A stretch of 64,000 bases of DNA, taken from Myroides profundi (GTDB lineage Bacteria; Bacteroidota; Bacteroidia; Flavobacteriales; Flavobacteriaceae). The notes under the pieces are model-generated. The model did not search any database. It was not told the origin of the DNA and saw nothing but the letters and a program-made list of their open reading frames with translations. The DNA is taken from NCBI RefSeq assembly GCF_000833025.1, contig NZ_CP010817.1, forward strand, positions 310,001 through 374,000, given 5' to 3'. How positions within the stretch are numbered: the first letter of the stretch is position 1; every line of letters begins with the position of its first letter. Positions 54,184-61,450 of the stretch are shown here, piece after piece. The position numbers and the translations under genes were made by a program.

Positions 54184-54264
54184 CTTGCACTTTCTTGGGG
54201 ATTCCTAGGAGATTTCTAGGGGTTTTCTTGCCCAGAAGGTACTTTTGTCGAAGAAAGGTGCAAG
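54184..54264. repeat. Imperfect long inverted repeat in the 529-base gap
   Basis: CTTGCACTTTCTT (54184-54196) faces AAGAAAGGTGCAAG (54251-54264), one base bulged. Inner text CTTGGGGATTCCTAG and outer CAAGCAATCCCCTAG are partially complementary. There is no ORF inside. It could be a fragment of a small non-coding repeat. The remainder of 53909-54370 shows nothing recognisable. Confidence 0.4.
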
Positions 54265-54378
54265 GAACCCTCAAGCAATCCCCTAGCAAATTAAACGAAA
54301 ACGATAATTAGTTTAAAAATAAACACTAATAAGAAATAGCTCTTTTATGTACTTATTTTTAAAATAATGATGTGAATA

Positions 54379-54409
54379 TTTGTTTTTCTAAGCAAGTGTT
54401 CTATATTTG
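54379..54409 (+). promoter_or_regulatory. Promoter of the BlaI/BlaR1 operon
   Basis: TTTG (54379-54382), 19-bp spacer, TATATTTG (54402-54409): a perfect Bacteroidota consensus. Transcription should start about 54415, within the inverted repeat described next. Confidence 0.8.
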
Positions 54410-54430
54410 TAGAACAACATCTACAAATAT
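54403..54430 (+). promoter_or_regulatory. Candidate BlaI-family operator overlapping the promoter
   Basis: Perfect 11-bp inverted repeat ATATTTGTAGA - 6 bp - TCTACAAATAT. It covers the -7 element and start site. BlaI/MecI repressors bind TACA/TGTA-type dyads, and a BlaI-family gene is the second gene of this operon, so autoregulation is likely. Confidence 0.7.
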
Positions 54431-54437
54431 CGGTATT

Positions 54438-54863
54438 ATGAAGTATAGTGTATTCATTTTTAGTCTTGTACTAATTGTATCTTTCAGTTCTTGTAAGATT
54501 AATCAGAAGGTTGAAGGAGAGAAGGTAGGACGTTGGGTGTTTAAAAGTACAGTCGAGGGAAAGCAGGAAGTACAACGTGGAAAATACGACAATGAGGGTT
54601 TTCAGAAAGGGATATGGAGGTATAAGCGAGATGGAAAGCTGTATAAAAAAGAAGTGATCCGAGATTCTATAGCTCATACTACTTTTTATCACCCTAATCA
54701 TAAAGTAGAAGCGATCGGTAAAACTATATTGGTCAAGACTAATAAAGGTTTGCATTATTACTATACAGGATCTTGGTTTATCTATGATATAAAAGGGAGA
54801 TTAATACAAGTAAAGCATTATAAAAAAGGAATATTAGAACATATTACAACTGTACGAGAATGA
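54438..54863 (+). CDS. MORN/YwqK-like repeat lipoprotein, first gene of the BlaI operon
   Basis: A 141-residue lipoprotein. The ATG at 54438 gives a signal peptide with lipobox SFSSC (Cys15); upstream starts would overlap the operator. The mature part has MORN-like repeats (GRWVFKSTVEGKQEVQRGKYDNEGFQKGIWRYKRDGKLYKKE... GSWFIYDIKGRLIQVKHYKKG), as in YwqK-type proteins. Its stop overlaps the BlaI-family start by 4 bases, so it is translationally coupled to the regulator. Function is unknown; an envelope-related target of the sensor system is plausible. Confidence 0.7.
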   Translation: MKYSVFIFSLVLIVSFSSCKINQKVEGEKVGRWVFKSTVEGKQEVQRGKYDNEGFQKGIWRYKRDGKLYKKEVIRDSIAHTTFYHPNHKVEAIGKTILVKTNKGLHYYYTGSWFIYDIKGRLIQVKHYKKGILEHITTVRE

Positions 54864-55228
54864 TAAAACTACCACAAACAGAAGAACAACTAATGGAATA
54901 TATTTGGGATATGGAGAAGGCATTTACAAAGGATATTATGGAAAAGTACCCAGAGCCTAAACCTGCTCAAACAACAGTGGCAACGTTATTAAAAAGATTA
55001 GTTGACAAAGGGTTTATTGATTATAAACTTTATGGTAACTCTAGAGAGTACTACCCTTTAATAGCGAAGGACGATTACTTTGAAAAACATCTTAACGTCA
55101 TGGTAGAGAACTTCTTTGATAACTCTGCTTTGCGTTTTGCTTCTTTTTTTACTAGAAAAAGTAAGATGAGTAAACATGAATTAGAAGAATTAAAAAAAAT
55201 AGTAGATGAACAGTTAAAAACGAAATAG
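54860..55228 (+). CDS. BlaI/MecI-family transcriptional repressor
   Basis: A 122-residue repressor. The N-terminal winged helix (about 1-75) has QTEEQLMEYIWDMEKAFTKDIMEKYPEPKPAQTTVATLLKRLVDKGFIDYKLYGNSREYYP. The C-terminal dimerisation part (76-122) is helical. BlaI-type repressors are released by proteolysis triggered by a BlaR1-type membrane sensor, encoded next. A likely operator overlaps the operon promoter. The name describes the family; beta-lactam sensing is not implied, because no beta-lactamase gene is nearby. Confidence 0.92.
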   Translation: MIKLPQTEEQLMEYIWDMEKAFTKDIMEKYPEPKPAQTTVATLLKRLVDKGFIDYKLYGNSREYYPLIAKDDYFEKHLNVMVENFFDNSALRFASFFTRKSKMSKHELEELKKIVDEQLKTK

Positions 55229-55230
55229 CT

Positions 55231-56433
55231 ATGTTATTATACCTATCCAAAATCACACTTATTCTCATTGCTTCACTAGTGATATATAAACTGTTGTTAG
55301 AGAATAGTAAAGCACATTACTTTAAGAGATATTACCTACTAGGGACATTGCTTATAGGGCTTTTTTTACCGTTTATTACTATTTCTACAGATGTGGAGAT
55401 GGTATCATGGAATCAAACTTTAGAAGAATTAAACGATGTCATTATGGAAACTCCTAAACAGGAGGTGATGGTTAATTCTACTATAGATTGGTCTTATGGA
55501 ATAGGGGTGTTATATCTGATAGGTATATTATTCTCACTATCTAAGTTAGTTGTCGAAACTATCAAAATTAGAATGTTAAGACAGGAAGGAACTAGTATAG
55601 AATTCAATGATGTAGCGATAGTTTTATCTAGTCAAATCACAAATGCCTTCTCGTTTGGAAATATTGTATACTTTCCTATAACAGAAGAAGTGTCAGAAGA
55701 CAATAAAATATTGCAACATGAGATAGTACACGTACAGCAGAGACATAGCTTAGATATTATATTGATAGAGATGCTAAAAGTGCTCTTTTGGTTTCACCCA
55801 ATATTCTATTATTATAAGACTTGTATAGCGTTAAACCATGAGTTTTTAGCAGATGACTCGAGCGTTTCTTCTCAAGAAGAAGCAGGAGCATATTTACAGT
55901 TATTATTAGCTCAGACTTATAAACAGCATGAGTTACAAGTAACGAGCTCTTTCAACTTTAACTTGACAAAGAAGCGATTCATCATGATTACAAAAAACAA
56001 TAGTCCATGGAGAAATAGAGTAGGGATCAGCTTGTCTTGTATTCTTTTTTTACTAGTGGGTACACTTGCTATTCAAGCCAAGTCAACTCATCAGAAAGTG
56101 ACGTCAGATACAAGTAGTAGACCGTTCCAAGCGACAGATACGCGAGCTCAATATCCAGGAGGAATGAATAAGTTTATTAATGATTTTCTTCTAAATTTTA
56201 CAGATCCATATCCCTATTCAGAAGAGAACGAAGCTAAAGTAGTAATACAGTTTACAGTAGAAACGGATGGGACATTAGAGAATATAGTGGTTTTAAGAGA
56301 TCCGCTAGGAGTAGGAGAAGAGATTGTAAAGACCTTAAGGACGATGCCAAAATGGCTTCCTGCACAGCAGAATGGAGAAGTAGTGAGTACAGTGTTTACT
56401 TTACCAATAACTTTTAAAAGAGCAACACCATGA
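55231..56433 (+). CDS. BlaR1-like M56 membrane metallopeptidase with C-terminal TonB-like domain
   Basis: A 400-residue protein. Transmembrane segments lie at about 4-22, 33-50 and 90-110. The gluzincin motif HEIVH is at His163-Glu164-His167, then a membrane region (VLFWFHPIFYYY) and another helix near 270-288 (LSCILFLLVGTLAIQA). The C-terminal 100 residues are a TonB C-terminal-type domain (YPGGMNKFINDFLLNF, VVIQFTVETDGTLENIVVLRDP, KWLPAQQNGEVVSTVFTLPITF) instead of the penicillin-binding sensor of BlaR1. It probably cleaves the repressor upstream, with the periplasmic domain sensing an unknown envelope signal. Confidence 0.88.
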   Translation: MLLYLSKITLILIASLVIYKLLLENSKAHYFKRYYLLGTLLIGLFLPFITISTDVEMVSWNQTLEELNDVIMETPKQEVMVNSTIDWSYGIGVLYLIGILFSLSKLVVETIKIRMLRQEGTSIEFNDVAIVLSSQITNAFSFGNIVYFPITEEVSEDNKILQHEIVHVQQRHSLDIILIEMLKVLFWFHPIFYYYKTCIALNHEFLADDSSVSSQEEAGAYLQLLLAQTYKQHELQVTSSFNFNLTKKRFIMITKNNSPWRNRVGISLSCILFLLVGTLAIQAKSTHQKVTSDTSSRPFQATDTRAQYPGGMNKFINDFLLNFTDPYPYSEENEAKVVIQFTVETDGTLENIVVLRDPLGVGEEIVKTLRTMPKWLPAQQNGEVVSTVFTLPITFKRATP

Positions 56434-57230
56434 GACCAATAACAACAGTATTATTATCATTTAAGCTATATGTTACTTGCGTAGTGACTTTATTAGGAGG
56501 TGTACTAACAAGTATGGGACAAGAGATATTAGAGGATTACAGTAACTTTCTTGCACTTGAGAAAGTTGAGCTTTCGTCAGGTGAGATACGTCTTCTTAAA
56601 ACTGTAAAAGAAGTAGACTCTACTGTGAAGGGAGCTGAGTATATTAATAAGCATCGTTTGTTTTGGGATTATCTAGTAGTGAATTTTTCAGAGCCTTTAG
56701 AGAAGAATACATTTGCCTCGAATAAAGAGATTACTTTGTCACAAGATGGCTTTCTATCTATGATGGTGGCGGATACTATTTTTAGCCCGTTAGTAGAGAA
56801 GTATAGCTCTCAAGTGATAAAAAAGAATAGTAAAAAAGATACTATCTCTATGGATGAAGTACTTAATGTTGCAGTTAAGTTTTTTAATATAGATAAGATT
56901 ACACCGAATGGAGAGTACTCTGCGAGGATATGTACAGGAATAAATGATATTAAAGATACTGAGGTAATGCGTAAACCTTTTATAGAAGCTTTCGCCTTTT
57001 ATGCAATAAGGAAGAATCTTAGGAATGAATATTATAATGTATTTCCTTATTTCGTAAGTTCGATTGAGAGAATTTATAAACTAAACTTAGGTATTGATAA
57101 AGAAGAAAGATTGCTTCGTGCTCAGGGGGCTCTATTTATACAGATGCTTCAGAGTGATAAACTGAAAGAGCTATTAGAAGATGAATATAATCTGAATAAG
57201 GAGGTATTACCTTTTGTACTCTCTTCGTAA
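56430..57230 (+). CDS. Exported protein of unknown function in the BlaI operon
   Basis: A 266-residue protein whose ATG overlaps the M56 gene stop by 4 bases. The N-terminus (residues 8-32, ending TSMGQEI) looks like a signal peptide or anchor. The remainder is mostly helical and charged: NFLALEKVELSSGEIRLLKTVKEVD, MDEVLNVAVKFFNIDKITPNGEYSAR. No domain is recognised, and no TonB-like domain is apparent. It is probably periplasmic and translated with the sensor, so it may act in the same signalling or as its effector. A strong terminator follows at 57250-57277. Confidence 0.65.
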   Translation: MRPITTVLLSFKLYVTCVVTLLGGVLTSMGQEILEDYSNFLALEKVELSSGEIRLLKTVKEVDSTVKGAEYINKHRLFWDYLVVNFSEPLEKNTFASNKEITLSQDGFLSMMVADTIFSPLVEKYSSQVIKKNSKKDTISMDEVLNVAVKFFNIDKITPNGEYSARICTGINDIKDTEVMRKPFIEAFAFYAIRKNLRNEYYNVFPYFVSSIERIYKLNLGIDKEERLLRAQGALFIQMLQSDKLKELLEDEYNLNKEVLPFVLSS

Positions 57231-57249
57231 TTAGAATAAATGCATATAG

Positions 57250-57277
57250 AACCTGTCGTTAAAAGACAGGTTTTTTT
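57250..57277 (+). terminator. Terminator after the core BlaI operon
   Basis: Perfect stem AACCTGTC / GACAGGTT followed by seven T. Confidence 0.87.
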
Positions 57278-57316
57278 ATAGTAGCACTTGAATAATTTGT
57301 ATTTTTAAAACAAAAA

Positions 57317-57799
57317 ATGAGAACTAATTATTTTAAGTACCTCTTCACTATTTTTATCGTTACCTTAGTTATGGACTCGTTTGCACAAGATAGAGTAGTT
57401 ATCCATGAGCATACTCCTAAGTCTGCCTTGATCTGTGCTAGGTCTAATACAGATACTGTTGAATTCACGCATAACAAACAGTTTAAACCTGCTTCTTCTC
57501 GTGTGAGTGCTGATCAATTATCTATAAACTTTTCTAAGCACTTCTATCAAGCTTTTCCCAATAAGAAGGTGAGTAATAATATTAATCTTGTTTTTGAATT
57601 AACTATTGAGAAAGACGGCTCTATTAATGGAGTCAGTGTATTGCGCAGCAACTTTACATCAGAAGAGAATGATAAGCTAAAAGAGATCATTTATATGATA
57701 ACAGCAGATACATGGATTCCAGCTTCTTATAAAGGAGAGAAGATTACTTCACAGTATACATTGCCGATTATATTATTAGCAGATGTTAATGAAATTTAG
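57317..57799 (+). CDS. Exported stand-alone TonB C-terminal-like domain protein
   Basis: A 160-residue protein with a signal peptide (ending DSFAQ, residue 24). A TonB-CTD-like fold follows: LSINFSKHFYQAFPNKK, INLVFELTIEKDGSINGVSVLRSNFTSEENDKLKEIIYMITADTWIPASYKGEKITSQYTLPIIL. It has no inner-membrane anchor helix retained after cleavage and no Pro-rich linker, so it cannot be an ordinary TonB energiser. The pattern IEKDG-I-GV-VLRS and W-PA--KGE---S-Y-LPI matches the C-terminus of the M56 protein. Function is unknown. Confidence 0.72.
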   Translation: MRTNYFKYLFTIFIVTLVMDSFAQDRVVIHEHTPKSALICARSNTDTVEFTHNKQFKPASSRVSADQLSINFSKHFYQAFPNKKVSNNINLVFELTIEKDGSINGVSVLRSNFTSEENDKLKEIIYMITADTWIPASYKGEKITSQYTLPIILLADVNEI

Positions 57800-57877
57800 T
57801 GTCAATGTGATGTAGGGGCTTTTTTGTTATGGTTATAAGAGATATCTTAGTTAGCTGTTAATAAAAAGCACAATATA

Positions 57878-58669
57878 ATGTTCAATACAACGACAACTAA
57901 AGTAATACTAGCACTTGTATCTACTACCTTATTTTGGTTAGGAGGAGGGATGCATAAAGTGGTAGCAAATAATCTATCGAATGAAGTATCTGTTCTGACA
58001 GATAAAAAGCACGCTAAGTATCCAGGTCATTTTATGAATGATTTTGTAAAAGCCTTTTACAAGAATAACCAAGAGATAGAGACAGAAGAGACAGAACTTA
58101 GTTTTACTATTAATTTTACAGTAACAGAGTCAGGACAAGTAGATAATATTACTGTGCCAGGTATTACAGACTCATCTATATCAGAGGAAGTTGTCCGTAC
58201 AGTGAAATCTCTAAAGAAGTGGAAGCCTGCTACAGAGGGTAAAACATCAATAGCATCACGATATTCAGTACCTTTTTATATTAATTTATCAGATGTTAAA
58301 TCTGGTAATAGTAAGCCAGTATATTATGCAAAGAAAGAGGATAGTTTGTATCAGATGGCAACTTATCCAGGTGGTATAGACGCTTTTTGGAAAGAGTATA
58401 ATAAGAAAAGAGGGCCTAGTGGAGAAGCTAATTTTGTTGGGGATAGATTGAAATATACAATTACGGTGACTATTGAGAAAGACGGAACAATGACTAGCCC
58501 ACAAGTTAAAGGAGTTGATAATGATAGACATCAGCAGGGAGTGTCAGAGGAGTTTATGAATATAGTAGGAAAAATGACTAAGTGGTTCCCAGCTATGTAT
58601 GATGGTAAACCGATACGTAGTAAGATGAACTTTACATTTACCAATAATGTATCCATATTAGAAGTATAA
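57878..58669 (+). CDS. Exported protein with two TonB C-terminal-like domains
   Basis: A 263-residue protein with an N-terminal hydrophobic signal region (residues 6-28). It holds two consecutive TonB-CTD-like domains. Domain one (about 43-140) has YPGHFMNDFVKAFYKNNQ, FTINFTVTESGQVDNITVPG and KWKPATEGKTSIASRYSVPFYI. Domain two (about 160-262) has YPGGIDAFWKEYNKKRG, YTITVTIEKDGTMTSPQVKGVDN and KWFPAMYDGKPIRSKMNFTFT. Tandem duplication inside one chain is visible. It has no typical anchor or Pro-rich spacer. It belongs to the series starting with the M56 C-terminal domain. Confidence 0.7.
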   Translation: MFNTTTTKVILALVSTTLFWLGGGMHKVVANNLSNEVSVLTDKKHAKYPGHFMNDFVKAFYKNNQEIETEETELSFTINFTVTESGQVDNITVPGITDSSISEEVVRTVKSLKKWKPATEGKTSIASRYSVPFYINLSDVKSGNSKPVYYAKKEDSLYQMATYPGGIDAFWKEYNKKRGPSGEANFVGDRLKYTITVTIEKDGTMTSPQVKGVDNDRHQQGVSEEFMNIVGKMTKWFPAMYDGKPIRSKMNFTFTNNVSILEV

Positions 58670-58739
58670 CGAAATCATAGAAGAGGGTATATCGCTCTCT
58701 TTTTTTGTTTATCTTGAACTTGCTAAAAAAGAAAATAGA

Positions 58740-59216
58740 ATGATACATAGAATCTTAAGACTAGTGTTTGTTTTTACCTTGTTTGTATTAGGGACTCAGT
58801 ACAGTGTGGCTCAGAGAAAGAATAAAAAGTCAAAGAATAAGCAGACAACAGAAGTTGTTACATCACCTCGTGATACAATAGCTACATATCAAGGCGATTT
58901 TAAAGAAGACTTCTTAAGAGCATTCTTTAAGGAGAGTGGTAAGATTGTATTTAGTGGAGCAGAATTTAAGTTTGTTCTTAGTTTGTTATTGACTGATACA
59001 GGAGAGGTGAATGAAGTCATCGTTCTTGGTGTAGATAATAGCAATGTCAAGGAAAGAATGAAGACTATCGCTATGAATGTAGGAACTTGGACTCCTGAGA
59101 TAAAAGAAGGAAAGCATATCAAATCTCAAGTAACAATCCCTTTCGTTATTAAGCAGAGTGACTTTATTATGACTCCAGCAGATTTAAATAAGTTATTAGA
59201 GAAAAATAAAGAGTAA
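58740..59216 (+). CDS. Exported stand-alone TonB C-terminal-like domain protein
   Basis: A 158-residue protein with a signal peptide ending near residue 24 (YSVAQ) and a basic linker RKNKKSKNKQ. One TonB-CTD-like domain follows: YQGDFKEDFLRAFFKESGK, FKFVLSLLLTDTGEVNEVIVLGVDN, TWTPEIKEGKHIKSQVTIPFVI. It is the fourth gene in succession to encode this domain (after 55231, 57317 and 57878). Function is unknown. Confidence 0.7.
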   Translation: MIHRILRLVFVFTLFVLGTQYSVAQRKNKKSKNKQTTEVVTSPRDTIATYQGDFKEDFLRAFFKESGKIVFSGAEFKFVLSLLLTDTGEVNEVIVLGVDNSNVKERMKTIAMNVGTWTPEIKEGKHIKSQVTIPFVIKQSDFIMTPADLNKLLEKNKE

Positions 59217-59368
59217 GCTATCTGTTAGTATAGAACTATATCTCTGAATAATGTAAACCTATTGATTTTTATTGGTGTAATAATATCTCTATAGTAAGTC
59301 CATGATTTGATACTAATTTATGGGCTTACTACAGAGTCATTTAATAGAAGATTACCTTGCTGAGATTT

Positions 59369-59899
59369 CTATAAGTTGATCTCATATAAGACATGTTCTA
59401 CTAAAGGGTGGTCTTTAGGGACAAGAGGATGATTAAAGTTCTTTACATAAGACATTCCTATTTTCTCCATTACATTATACGAACGCTTATTCTGTGTCGT
59501 AGTGAATGAATAGATCTTATCTAACCCTAAAGTTTCTTTACCAAATGCTAGACACGCTTTAGCAGCCTCTGTAGCATACCCTTTACCCCAGAACTGTGGT
59601 AGCATACGCCATCCTATCTCTACTCCTGGAGCGAAGTCCACATCAAAGGTAATATCTAATAACCCGACAAACCCAATAAAGCTTCCACTGCTTTTTTCTT
59701 CTACTGCGAAGAATGCATATCCTTGAGTATCTATTTTACTCTTCATATTGTTATATGCCTGTGTAGATTCCTCAGCTGTTTTCTTGTCTAAGAAGAATTC
59801 CATCACCTGATCATCCTGATTCATTGCTATCATAGCAGGTAAATCACTTTCTTTATATTGACGAATCAGTAGTCTTTCTGTTTCTATAAATACCTTCAT
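59369..59899 (-). CDS. GNAT family N-acetyltransferase (RimJ/RimL-like)
   Basis: A 176-residue acetyltransferase. The N-terminal ETERLLIRQYKESDLPAMIAMNQDDQVMEFF and the motif VEIGWRMLPQFWGKGYATEAAKACLAFG (acetyl-CoA binding Q/R-x-x-G-x-G/A, here WGKGYA) with IYSFTTTQNKRSYNVMEKIGM are typical of the ribosomal-protein-alanine acetyltransferase subgroup. The protein substrate is unknown. It lies 36 bases after the MmcQ/YjbR pair on the same strand. Confidence 0.9.
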   Translation of the reverse strand: MKVFIETERLLIRQYKESDLPAMIAMNQDDQVMEFFLDKKTAEESTQAYNNMKSKIDTQGYAFFAVEEKSSGSFIGFVGLLDITFDVDFAPGVEIGWRMLPQFWGKGYATEAAKACLAFGKETLGLDKIYSFTTTQNKRSYNVMEKIGMSYVKNFNHPLVPKDHPLVEHVLYEINL

Positions 59900-59935
59900 T
59901 GTTTTATTTATTTTATTGTTTGTAGAAGAGTAATA

Positions 59936-60298
59936 CTATGGATTAATCTCCTCACGTACTTTTTTAGTTAAGCTGTTGAATACTAAATCATATGAATGAT
60001 CTATTAATTCTTTTAATAGAGGCCACTGTACAGAACCTCCTAAGTGTACACTGTTCCAGTGTTTTTTGCTCATGTGATACCCAGGTGTGATCTCACTATA
60101 ATCAGCACGTAATTCTTCCGCACGTTCAGGATCACACTTCAGATTGATAAAGCAGTTCCCTTGTTCCCATTTCGTTAGGTTTAGGAGTAAGTATATTTTA
60201 CCTCCCACCTTGAATGTCAGGGTTTCTTCATCAAAAGGGAAGTCCTCTACTGTCCCTTTTTTATTTAGGCAGTAGTCATAGAGTATGTGTACATCCAT
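59936..60298 (-). CDS. MmcQ/YjbR family protein, paralogue 1
   Basis: A 120-residue protein. The family layout is clear: YDYCLNKKGTVEDFPFDEETLTFKVGGKIYLLLNL near the start, then INLKCDPERAEELRADYSEITPGYHMSKKHWNSVHLGGSVQWPLLKELIDHSYDLVFNSLTKK. YjbR proteins have a double-wing fold similar to DNA-binding domains. It is about 40% similar to the next gene, two bases away, indicating a local duplication. Function is unknown. It is co-transcribed with the genes upstream to ruvC. Confidence 0.9.
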   Translation of the reverse strand: MDVHILYDYCLNKKGTVEDFPFDEETLTFKVGGKIYLLLNLTKWEQGNCFINLKCDPERAEELRADYSEITPGYHMSKKHWNSVHLGGSVQWPLLKELIDHSYDLVFNSLTKKVREEINP

Positions 60299-60300
60299 AG

Positions 60301-60672
60301 TTATAGTCGTGTTTTTCCGAGTTGTATTAGTTCTTTGCGAGATAGAGTATCGTAGACTAGATCATAAGAGTGGTCTATCCATTCTTTGATCTGATCAGGT
60401 GTAAATCTACCTCTGAGATATACCGTATTCCAGTGTTTCTTGTTCATGGTATATCCATAAGTAATATCTTCATATTCCTCCCTTAATTCAGTAGCAAGTT
60501 GAGGTTCACATTTGAGGATAATATTACGATCACCCTGTTCCCAAAAGTGCACGGCAATCATCGCAAATATCTTTCCACCAACTTGGAATGTCATTAAGTT
60601 TTCGTCAAATGGAAAACCACTTGTAGCGTAAGGTCTAGAAGAACAATAGTCGTATAATTCATCTAGTTCCAT
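60301..60672 (-). CDS. MmcQ/YjbR family protein, paralogue 2
   Basis: A 123-residue family member. It has YDYCSSRPYATSGFPFDENLMTFQVGGKIFAMIAV and LKCEPQLATELREEYEDITYGYTMNKKHWNTVYLRGRFTPDQIKEWIDHSYDLVYDTLSRKE, aligning with the adjacent paralogue. It lies three bases after the cyclase-family gene, so it is in the operon ruvC-hemW-cyclase-yjbR-yjbR. Confidence 0.9.
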   Translation of the reverse strand: MELDELYDYCSSRPYATSGFPFDENLMTFQVGGKIFAMIAVHFWEQGDRNIILKCEPQLATELREEYEDITYGYTMNKKHWNTVYLRGRFTPDQIKEWIDHSYDLVYDTLSRKELIQLGKTRL

Positions 60673-60675
60673 AGT

Positions 60676-61446
60676 TTATATGATTTTATATAATACAGGT
60701 TTACTAGGACTAGCATCATTGACAAAAGAAGCTAGTTGTATATTCAGAAAATAGAACCCATCCTTTACCTCATCATCCACATATATCATTTCTGTAATGG
60801 TAGCTTCTAGTCTTGCATCATCGTTGAGATGACGAGTATCTGTTACTTTCCAGAACGCCTTATGAGCGAGTAGTTGCCCGCCATCTTCTTCTCTGTCTAC
60901 ACTTGGCAGATCTATAAGTAGATGATCTATACCTTGTTCTCTTAAGAACGTAGCAGCCTCAGCACATAAGTAAGGAGGATTGGTATGTGAGTATTTTCTA
61001 TGTTTCTTGTTTAGCTCATTAGGCGTAGTACGTATGATAATCGCTTTTTGATGATTAGCAGTCCATACCTTTTTTACCTGTGCTAATGTGATTACACAGT
61101 CTCCATCTTGTTGTACTTCTGGGGAGATAGTCACAAGTTGAGCAAAAAAGAAATATTCTCTTAAGCTCTCATTGACATTGTAGAAGTCATGCGTGATATG
61201 TCCTAGACACTCTGTATGAGTCCCATGCCCATGAGGGTTGAAGGCGATATTATTAAAGTTAGTCGAAGACTTCCCTTCACTTACTTTTCCTATCCAGTCT
61301 TCTACGACTACAGGAGATATCTCAGGCTTATCTAGATACCATGCGATAGGGTTATCGTCAGTATTGATAAGTGGGATAGAGATGTCTATCGGCTTAGAGA
61401 AGTCGATTTGATAGTCTGTATCTGAATAGGTTATCGTTGCTTTCAT
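60676..61446 (-). CDS. Cyclase family protein (kynurenine formamidase-like)
   Basis: A 256-residue protein of the cyclase/formamidase family, which hydrolyses N-formylkynurenine or related amides using metal ions. The metal-site motif reads HGHGTHTECLGHI, whereas the family consensus is HxGTHxDxPxH. The Asp is replaced by Glu and the Pro by Leu, so activity may be altered. Other family features are present: IDISIPLINTDDNPIAWYLDKP at the start, and LIDLPSVDREEDGGQLLAHKAFW near the second metal/catalytic region. It is translated right after hemW (4-base gap). Confidence 0.82.
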   Translation of the reverse strand: MKATITYSDTDYQIDFSKPIDISIPLINTDDNPIAWYLDKPEISPVVVEDWIGKVSEGKSSTNFNNIAFNPHGHGTHTECLGHITHDFYNVNESLREYFFFAQLVTISPEVQQDGDCVITLAQVKKVWTANHQKAIIIRTTPNELNKKHRKYSHTNPPYLCAEAATFLREQGIDHLLIDLPSVDREEDGGQLLAHKAFWKVTDTRHLNDDARLEATITEMIYVDDEVKDGFYFLNIQLASFVNDASPSKPVLYKII

Positions 61447-61450
61447 TGTT

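Noticed and set aside
54860..56433. Beta-lactam resistance module (BlaI/BlaR1)
   Set aside because: There is no beta-lactamase gene, and the sensor has a TonB-like rather than penicillin-binding C-terminal domain.
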